Of a stretch of DNA of 64,000 nucleotides, positions 58,480 to 64,000 are shown piece by piece. This stretch comes from Coraliomargarita sp. (GTDB lineage Bacteria > Verrucomicrobiota > Verrucomicrobiia > Opitutales > UBA953), in assembly GCA_024638885.1 (NCBI GenBank), contig JAHEJL010000001.1:459001-523000 (forward strand), written 5' to 3'. The first letter of the stretch is position 1. Every line of letters starts with the position of its first letter. The notes beneath the pieces are model-generated. The model had not been told where the DNA came from and searched no databases. It saw only the letters and a list, made by a program, of their open reading frames with translations. The position numbers and the translations under genes were made by a program.

Positions 58480-59478
58480 TCAGAAGCGCCAGCCGGCCTT
58501 CCAGAGGAGGCCGTCCAGCTTCGTGCCGACGCTCGAGAGGTGCCGGCCGAGGCCGGTGCCGAGCGCGTGGTCGCGTAGGCCGCGGTCGCGGTAGATCCGC
58601 GGGCGCTCGACCCACGGCGTGCCGAGGAAGCGTCGCCAGGCGGCGAGGTGCTCGCCTTCGTCGAACCAGCTCGGCGGGGTGTCGCCGTTGAACCAAGGCT
58701 CGCGGAGATACGACAGGTAGAGTTCGTCGTCCGCGTCGACCTTGAGGATGTGGTCGATGGCGGCGTCGAAGTCGGGGAAGGCGGAGACGTCGATGAAGCT
58801 GCGCGGGTTGAAGTCCAGGCCGACCAGCGGGTTGCCCCAGTAGATCGGCAGGCTGCCCGCGAGCATGGGCTCGACGAGCTTCTCGGTGGTGTAGCCGTCG
58901 GACGCGGAGTTCTCGAAGGCCAGGGTGAACTTGTAGTCGCGGACGAAGGTGAGCTTGTCGGCGATGGGCCGGCCGAGGTTGTTGAAGTGGCGGCCGCCGG
59001 AGTCGACCCGCTTCCGGCGGTTCAGCTTCCGGAAGAAGCGGTTGCGCTGCGGGCAGCGGGGGTTCGAGACGACGAAGTTGCAGAACTTGCCCTTCGCGCG
59101 GAGGGCGGCCGCGGCGTCGAAGCCGGCGCCCTTCGTCAGGCGGCGGGCGTCGTCGACGTAGAAGACATACTGCGGCAGGCGGTAGTGGCGCGGGTCGTCG
59201 GGCAGGTGGCTGAAGGTGATCGCGTGGTCGCACGCGTCGAAGTCGGGCAGGACGTTCTCGGACGTGTAGAAGACCTTGCGGCCGCGGAAGGCGCGGTGGG
59301 CTTCGCCGAAGGTCGAATAGACGAGCACCTCGGCCTCGGCCATGGGCACGACCCGGACGTCATATTCCTTGGCCAGGAGGCGGGTGAAGACGTTGTCCTG
59401 CGGGTCGAACGACGCCATGCGGTCCCGGTCGTTGCGGCTGAAGATGAAGTCGCTGAAGGCGATCCGGAGCGTGCGCAT
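58480..59478 (-). CDS. Glycosyltransferase family 10 (fucosyltransferase-like)
   Basis: This 332-residue protein has the GT10 core: 'FYTSENVLPDFDACDHAITF', 'KLTFVRDYKFTLAFENSASD' and 'YTTEKLVEPMLAGSLPIYWG', with Glu and Asn of the alpha-1,3/4-fucosyltransferase motif. It should transfer fucose from GDP-fucose (made by Gmd/Fcl at 10.9 kb) or another GDP-6-deoxyhexose. It converges with the ColD-like gene, 3 bp apart. The family is common in Helicobacter Lewis antigen synthesis and in some Bacteroidetes, so a fucosylated glycan is likely. Followed upstream by a GT-A-like gene on the same strand. Confidence 0.9.
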   Translation of the reverse strand: MRTLRIAFSDFIFSRNDRDRMASFDPQDNVFTRLLAKEYDVRVVPMAEAEVLVYSTFGEAHRAFRGRKVFYTSENVLPDFDACDHAITFSHLPDDPRHYRLPQYVFYVDDARRLTKGAGFDAAAALRAKGKFCNFVVSNPRCPQRNRFFRKLNRRKRVDSGGRHFNNLGRPIADKLTFVRDYKFTLAFENSASDGYTTEKLVEPMLAGSLPIYWGNPLVGLDFNPRSFIDVSAFPDFDAAIDHILKVDADDELYLSYLREPWFNGDTPPSWFDEGEHLAAWRRFLGTPWVERPRIYRDRGLRDHALGTGLGRHLSSVGTKLDGLLWKAGWRF

Positions 59479-59481
59479 GGG

Positions 59482-60300
59482 TCAGTGGGAGGGGCGGCCG
59501 AGCGACTTGACCCACTGCTTCGTGTGGCGGGTGGTCTGCGAAAGCCAGCGCTTGAACTTGTCGAGCGGGGAGAGGGTGGAAGGCCAGCGGGGGCGGAAGC
59601 CCAGCGCGGCGAGTTCGGCGAGCGTGGCCGGGGTGAGGCCGTCGACGGTCCAGAACTGGCGGGAGCGGGGCGCCGGCATCGGCTCGGTGTCGGCGTCGAC
59701 GAAGCGGTAGCGTTCCGGCTCATGCTGCTCCGCGAAGTAACCGAGCAGGTTGAACTCGCTGAAGAGCCGCTTGGGGACGCCGCGGGCATACGTCTCGAGC
59801 TCGGGGAAGCGGGCTTCGAGGGCGCGCAGCGTGGCCGTATGATAAAGACGGGCTCCATGGCTTCGCATGTATTCCCATTCGGGTTTCCGGCCGAAGAGGT
59901 TTTCGACGGCGGCCTGCCATTTGACGGCGGCTTCGCCGCGGCGCGCCATGGCTTCGTAGCGGACCTTGCCGATCACGGGCTTGCCGTCGTCGAGGAAGTC
60001 GCGGACGTCGGCCCCGGGGAGGAAGACGACGTCGGAGTCGACGAAGAGCACGTAGTCGCCGCGGACATGCCGGTGGGCCTGGAGCTTGGCGACCTGCTGG
60101 CCGACATAGTCTTCCCGGAAGCGGGGGCAGGAGACCTTGCGTTCGCCTTCGAGGTGGCGGAGGTGGCTTTCCTGGCCTTCGGGCACGCCGACGACGATCT
60201 CATCCCAGCCCTTGAGATTGCGGTGGATCGACTGCAGGCAGAAGTCCAGCCACGCGATGTCGCGCTTGTAGGTGCGGATATAGATCGAGACGCCGGCCAT
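59482..60300 (-). CDS. GT-A-like glycosyltransferase (DUF6492-like)
   Basis: This 272-residue protein begins SIYIRTYKRDIAWLDFCLQS, then has 'IVVGVPEGQESHL' and a DxD motif in YVLFVDSDVVFLPG. The rest ('KPVIGKVRYEAMARRGEAA', 'HTATLRALEARFPELETYAR', 'FSEFNLLGYFAEQHEPERY') is like proteins annotated as DUF6492, a family of putative GT-A transferases. There are no membrane segments. The basic C-terminus (RHTKQWVKSLGRPSH) resembles those of membrane-bound transferases. It lies 3 bp upstream of the GT10 gene on the same strand and 4 bp downstream of dnaE, so all three may share a transcript. Confidence 0.75.
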   Translation of the reverse strand: MAGVSIYIRTYKRDIAWLDFCLQSIHRNLKGWDEIVVGVPEGQESHLRHLEGERKVSCPRFREDYVGQQVAKLQAHRHVRGDYVLFVDSDVVFLPGADVRDFLDDGKPVIGKVRYEAMARRGEAAVKWQAAVENLFGRKPEWEYMRSHGARLYHTATLRALEARFPELETYARGVPKRLFSEFNLLGYFAEQHEPERYRFVDADTEPMPAPRSRQFWTVDGLTPATLAELAALGFRPRWPSTLSPLDKFKRWLSQTTRHTKQWVKSLGRPSH

Positions 60301-60304
60301 GGGC

Positions 60305-63300
60305 TCAGCTGCGCGGGCCGAACTTGCGTTGCGGCGGCTGCGTCGGCGGGACGGGTTCGATCTGGATGCCGGCGCAGGCCGGGTGGCGGCCGAAGGCGCC
60401 GTAGCTCTCGTTGTCGAAGCGCGTCGTCATGCCGCGGGCGGCCTCGGCCACGAGCACGCGGCCGTCGGGCTGGATGAAGCCGACCTGCACGATCGTCGGG
60501 CCGTCCACGCGGCGGGTATGCGCCACGATCTTCTCGAGGAAGTCGCCGGCGTCGGGGCCGGGCTTGAGGGCGAAGAGGATCTTCTTGATGAGGCTCGGCG
60601 CGCGGCGGAGCGTGCTGATGGCGTGCGCGCTGAGCGACCACTCGGCGCGGTCCTCGCGCCAGTTGAGGCGGGCGTCGACGATCACGTGCGAGCCGTCCAT
60701 GAGCAGCGGCAGCTCGCCGTCCTTGAGCTGGGCCGCCGCGTCGTAGGCGTCGGAGAACATCATCACCGGGATCGTCACCGAGCGGGAGGCGACGGTGAAG
60801 AGGGCCCAGGGGCGGTTGTCCTTCTTGGAGATCTTCTTCTCGAGGCCGCCGACGATGCCGCAGAGGCGGACGGTGTGGCGCTGCTGCTTGTCGAGCTCGA
60901 CGCGGTCCGGCGTGACGGTGAGGGTCGCGACGGCCTCGTCGAGTCCGTGGTAATCGGCGAGGGGGTGGCCGCTGAGGTAGAAGCCGAGCAGGGCCTTCTC
61001 GTTGTTCAGCATCTCCAGCTTCGGCATCTTGTCCGACTTGCGGAGGACGAGGTCGGTCGGGCGCGCGGCGCCGGCGTCCTCGGCCCCGAGCATGTCGAAG
61101 AGCGAACCCTGGCCGCTGGCGCGTTCCTTGCGCTCGCCCGCGAAGTGGCGGCGGACGGACTCGATCGAGTCCACCAGGTGGCGGCGGTCCTCGCCGGTGA
61201 AGTCGAAGCCCCCGGCGCGCACGAGGCAGTCGAGGGTGCGGGAGTTGAGGTCGAACTCGCCGAGGCGGCCGACGAAGTCGGCGAAGTCCTTGTACGGTCC
61301 GTTCTTCTCGCGCTCGGCGACGATGTTGCGGGCGGCCTGTTCGCCGACGCCCTTGATGGCGCCGAGGCCGAAGCGGATGGCGTTGTCCTTGATGACCGGC
61401 GTGAAGTCGGTGTCGGACTGGTTCACGTCAGGGCCGAGGGCCTTCATGCCGAGGGCCTCGACCTCCGCCATGAACTCGGCGAGCTTGTCGGCGTTGCCCT
61501 GTTCGGACGTGAGCACCGCGGCCATGAACTCGACCGGATAGTTGGCCTTCAGGTAGGCGGTGCGGTACGAGAGGATGGCGTAGGCGGCGGAGTGCGACTT
61601 GTTGAAGCCGTATTCGGCGAACTTCTCCAGCGTGGCGAAGATCTCCTCGGCCTTCTTCTTGTCGATGTTGTTGGTCGCCTTGGCGCCCTCGACGAAGATC
61701 GAGCGCTGCTGCTCCATCTCCTCGCGGATCTTCTTGCCCATCGCGCGGCGGAGCATGTCGGCGCCGCCGAGGGTGTAGCCGGCGACGACGCGGGCCGCTT
61801 CCATCACCTGTTCCTGGTAGACCAGGATGCCGTAGGTCTCCTTGGCCACCTTCTCCAGGAGCGGGTGCGCGTACTTGACGAAGCTGGGGTCGTCCTTGCC
61901 CTTGATGTAGTCCGGGATGAACTGCATCGGACCCGGACGGTAGAGCGCGATGAGCGCGACGATCTCGTCGATCTGGGTGATGTTGAACTTGCGGCAGAGC
62001 GACTGCATGCCGCCGGATTCGAGCTGGAATACGCCGATGGTCTTCGCCTCGTTGAGCAGGGCGAACGTCTTGGCGTCGTCGAAGCCGACCTTCTCGATGT
62101 CGAAGTCGGGCAGCTTGCGGTGCTTGCGGACGAGGTTCTGGGCGTCGTCGATGATCGTGAGCGTCTTGAGGCCCAGGAAGTCCATCTTCAGGAGGCCGAG
62201 CTTCTCGACCGGGTCCTTGGCGTACTGGGTCGTCAGGTCGCCTTCCTGCATCGTCACCGGGATGATGTCGGTGAGCGGGCGGTCGGCGATGATCATGCCG
62301 CACGCGTGCTTGCCGGAGTTGCGCACCATGCCCTCGATGACGCGGCCGGTCTCGATGATGCTGGCGGCCTGCGGGTTGACGCTGACCTCCTCGCGGAGTT
62401 CGTTGGACTTCTTGAGCGCGTCCTCGAGCGAGATGTTGATGTCGTCGGGGACGAGCTTGGCGAGGCGGTTGGTCTCGACGAACGGCAGGTCGCGGATGCG
62501 GGCGAGGTCGCGGACGACCATCTTGGCGCCGAACGTGCCGAAGGTGATGATGTTGGCGACGCGGTCCTCGCCGTACTTCTTGCGGACGTAGCCGACGACC
62601 TGGTCGCGGCGGCGCATGCAGAAGTCGATGTCGAAGTCGGGCGCGGACACGCGCTCGGGATTCAGGAAGCGCTCGAACAGGAGGCCGAAGCGGATCGGGT
62701 CGATGTCGGTGATCTTGAGGCAGTACGCCACGATCGAGCCGGCGCCCGAGCCGCGGCCCGGGCCGACGGGGATGTCCTGCTTGCGCGACCAGTCGATGAA
62801 GTCCCAGACGATGAGGAAGTAGTCGACGAAGCCCGTGCCGGCGATGACGCCCATCTCGTAGTCGACGCGGCGGCAGAGCTCGGCGGGGCTGGTCTTGCCC
62901 GGGCCGGGGATCTTCTCGTCCTGCCAGGCCTTCGGGTCGTCGTAGTCCACGCCGTAGCGTTCCTTGAGGCCGGCCTTCACCTGCTCGAGCAGGTAGGAGC
63001 CGTTGGCCCGCATGGCCTTGCGCTTCTCGGGGTCGATGACGAAGTCGCCCGGCTTGCCGGCGGCGACGAGCAGGCCGTTCTTGAGCTTCTCGTAGCCGTC
63101 GAGGATCGCGTCGATCTTCTCGGTGGCCTTGGGCTTCACGCCTTCGCTGAAGATGTAGACGGGGTAGTTGTTCTGGCCGACGGGCAGCTTGACGTCGCAC
63201 ATCTCGGCGATGGCGACGGTGTTCTTGATGGACTCGGGGACCTCGCCGAAGACGCGCAGCATCTCGGCCTCGCTCTTGAGGTAGAACTCCGTGGCGGAGT

Positions 63301-64000
63301 AGCGCATGCGGCGCTCGTCGGCCAGGCGGGCGCCGGTCTGGATGCAGAGCATCGCGTCGTGCGCGACGGAATCGCCGGCGTCGACGTAGTGCACGTCGTT
63401 GGTGGCGACGACGCGGAGCTGGAACTCGCCGGCGAGCTTGAGGAGGTCGGCGATGATGCGCTTCTGCTCCTCGAGGCCGTGGTCCATCAGCTCGATGACG
63501 AAGTTCTCGCGGCCGAAGATCTCGACGAACTTGCCGCACGCCTTGCGGGCGGCCTCGTAGTCGCCGCGGAGGAGGGCCTGCGGGATGACGCCCTGGAGGC
63601 AGCCGGAGAAGCCGATCAGGCCGTCGGCGTGCTTGGCGAGCTGCTCGAGGTCGGTGCGCGGCTTGTAGTGCAGGCCGCGCACGTGCGCGTCGGAGACGAG
63701 CTTGGTGAGGTTCTGGTAGCCTTTGAAGTTCCGGGCGAGCACGCCCATGTGGAAGTACTTGTGCTCGCGGCGGTCGGGCTTGTCGGTGAGCGCGTGGTCC
63801 CAGACGAGGTACAGCTCGCAGCCGAGGAGCGGCTTGAGCTTCACGTCCCCCTTGGAGCGCTGCTTGGCCTCGTTCCAGAAATCGAAGAGGCCGAAGAGGT
63901 TGCCGTGGTCGGTGATCGCCACCGCGCGCATGTTCATGTCGCACGCGCGCGCCATCAGGCGGTCGATGCGGCTGCAGCCGTCGAGCATGCTGTAGTCCGT
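60305..64000 (-). CDS. dnaE: DNA polymerase III subunit alpha (partial at 5' end)
   Basis: At least 1,231 codons of DnaE are visible; the frame is open to the window's right edge (TDYS before the first internal Met, matching the 'HSEYS(L/M)LDG' PHP start), so only a few N-terminal codons are missing. The PHP domain has '[14 protein letters not shown]' and '[16 protein letters not shown]'. The polymerase palm aspartates are in [12 protein letters not shown], after [15 protein letters not shown]. '[20 protein letters not shown]' is characteristic. An OB-fold precedes the C-terminus. It is the replicative polymerase. The two glycosyltransferase genes follow it with a spacing of a few bases. Confidence 0.97.
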   Translation of the reverse strand, partial: TDYSMLDGCSRIDRLMARACDMNMRAVAITDHGNLFGLFDFWNEAKQRSKGDVKLKPLLGCELYLVWDHALTDKPDRREHKYFHMGVLARNFKGYQNLTKLVSDAHVRGLHYKPRTDLEQLAKHADGLIGFSGCLQGVIPQALLRGDYEAARKACGKFVEIFGRENFVIELMDHGLEEQKRIIADLLKLAGEFQLRVVATNDVHYVDAGDSVAHDAMLCIQTGARLADERRMRYSATEFYLKSEAEMLRVFGEVPESIKNTVAIAEMCDVKLPVGQNNYPVYIFSEGVKPKATEKIDAILDGYEKLKNGLLVAAGKPGDFVIDPEKRKAMRANGSYLLEQVKAGLKERYGVDYDDPKAWQDEKIPGPGKTSPAELCRRVDYEMGVIAGTGFVDYFLIVWDFIDWSRKQDIPVGPGRGSGAGSIVAYCLKITDIDPIRFGLLFERFLNPERVSAPDFDIDFCMRRRDQVVGYVRKKYGEDRVANIITFGTFGAKMVVRDLARIRDLPFVETNRLAKLVPDDINISLEDALKKSNELREEVSVNPQAASIIETGRVIEGMVRNSGKHACGMIIADRPLTDIIPVTMQEGDLTTQYAKDPVEKLGLLKMDFLGLKTLTIIDDAQNLVRKHRKLPDFDIEKVGFDDAKTFALLNEAKTIGVFQLESGGMQSLCRKFNITQIDEIVALIALYRPGPMQFIPDYIKGKDDPSFVKYAHPLLEKVAKETYGILVYQEQVMEAARVVAGYTLGGADMLRRAMGKKIREEMEQQRSIFVEGAKATNNIDKKKAEEIFATLEKFAEYGFNKSHSAAYAILSYRTAYLKANYPVEFMAAVLTSEQGNADKLAEFMAEVEALGMKALGPDVNQSDTDFTPVIKDNAIRFGLGAIKGVGEQAARNIVAEREKNGPYKDFADFVGRLGEFDLNSRTLDCLVRAGGFDFTGEDRRHLVDSIESVRRHFAGERKERASGQGSLFDMLGAEDAGAARPTDLVLRKSDKMPKLEMLNNEKALLGFYLSGHPLADYHGLDEAVATLTVTPDRVELDKQQRHTVRLCGIVGGLEKKISKKDNRPWALFTVASRSVTIPVMMFSDAYDAAAQLKDGELPLLMDGSHVIVDARLNWREDRAEWSLSAHAISTLRRAPSLIKKILFALKPGPDAGDFLEKIVAHTRRVDGPTIVQVGFIQPDGRVLVAEAARGMTTRFDNESYGAFGRHPACAGIQIEPVPPTQPPQRKFGPRS

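Noticed and set aside
61428..63944. Long open frame (838 codons) overlapping dnaE on the same strand in another frame
   Set aside because: Composition is almost entirely Arg, Pro, Gly and Ala, as expected from a frame shift of a GC-rich gene; dnaE itself is clear.
1..64000. RAYT (Y1) transposase, IS transposase or integrase to move the repeats
   Set aside because: No protein with HUH, DDE or tyrosine-recombinase features was recognised in any plausible coding frame here. If one exists it lies outside the window.

Overview
The window is about 66-67 % GC, densely coded DNA from a Gram-negative bacterium. It carries KDO genes (kdsB, kdsD), lgt, an O-antigen-type Wzx/Wzy cluster, an EpsI protein and a DUF4838 protein. 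This mix fits a Verrucomicrobiota (Opitutales-like) chromosome; that assignment is inference, and no rRNA gene is present to test it. No phage, IS transposase or CRISPR array is visible.

Layout. 1-9.5 kb is housekeeping: DUF421 (partial), M24 peptidase, a small DUF2103-like protein, pabB-pabC, a CorC-like CBS protein, lgt, a DegT aminotransferase, glutaredoxin, an OmpR-type regulator and a one-helix small protein. tRNA-Glu(UUC) lies at 9.55 kb and a GbsR/MarR-type regulator at 9.8 kb. 10.4-52 kb is a very large surface-polysaccharide locus. It makes GDP-L-fucose (gmd, fcl), CMP-KDO precursors (kdsB, kdsD), UDP-ManNAcA (wecB, wecC), an acyl group (two carrier proteins, FabH-like synthase, SDR, AMP ligase, acyltransferases) and a dTDP-3-formamido-3,6-dideoxyhexose (rfbA, rfbB, FdtA/QdtA, an unusual GNAT-formyltransferase-ankyrin fusion, FdtB/QdtB). 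It also has glycosyltransferases, two polymerase/ligase-like membrane proteins, a Wzx flippase, a heparinase-like protein and a GH5 hydrolase. 52.6-60.3 kb continues with a PglC-like initiating transferase, DUF4838, an SDR, a GT2, a ColD-like Lys-to-His DegT enzyme, a GT10 fucosyltransferase and a GT-A-like protein. The rightmost 3.7 kb is dnaE (N-terminus off the edge).

The most unusual content is non-coding. Between 7.9 and 52.6 kb almost every junction that is not a translationally coupled overlap is filled by palindromic repeats of several families, many nested inside one another. Family A has AGACCGG/CCGGTCT arms (12 copies). Family B has TTGTCAACGTGTCAAC-like arms. Family C has GAGGCCCGGAGGCCC...TTGACCAGA arms. 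Family D is a REP/BIME-like double hairpin bounded by GTAG...CTAC. Minor families E and G also occur. Two of these palindromes, one of family A with perfect 23-bp arms and one of family B with 36/40-bp arms, enclose a gene for a four-helix-bundle '23S rRNA intervening sequence' (S23/IVP) protein. The gene-less copies therefore look like MITE-style relatives of IVS-like elements that live between genes rather than in 23S rRNA. Many elements start exactly at, or supply, the TAG stop codon of the preceding gene.

Limits: gene calls rest on reading translated sequence and remembered family motifs. No database search, folding or alignment program was run.
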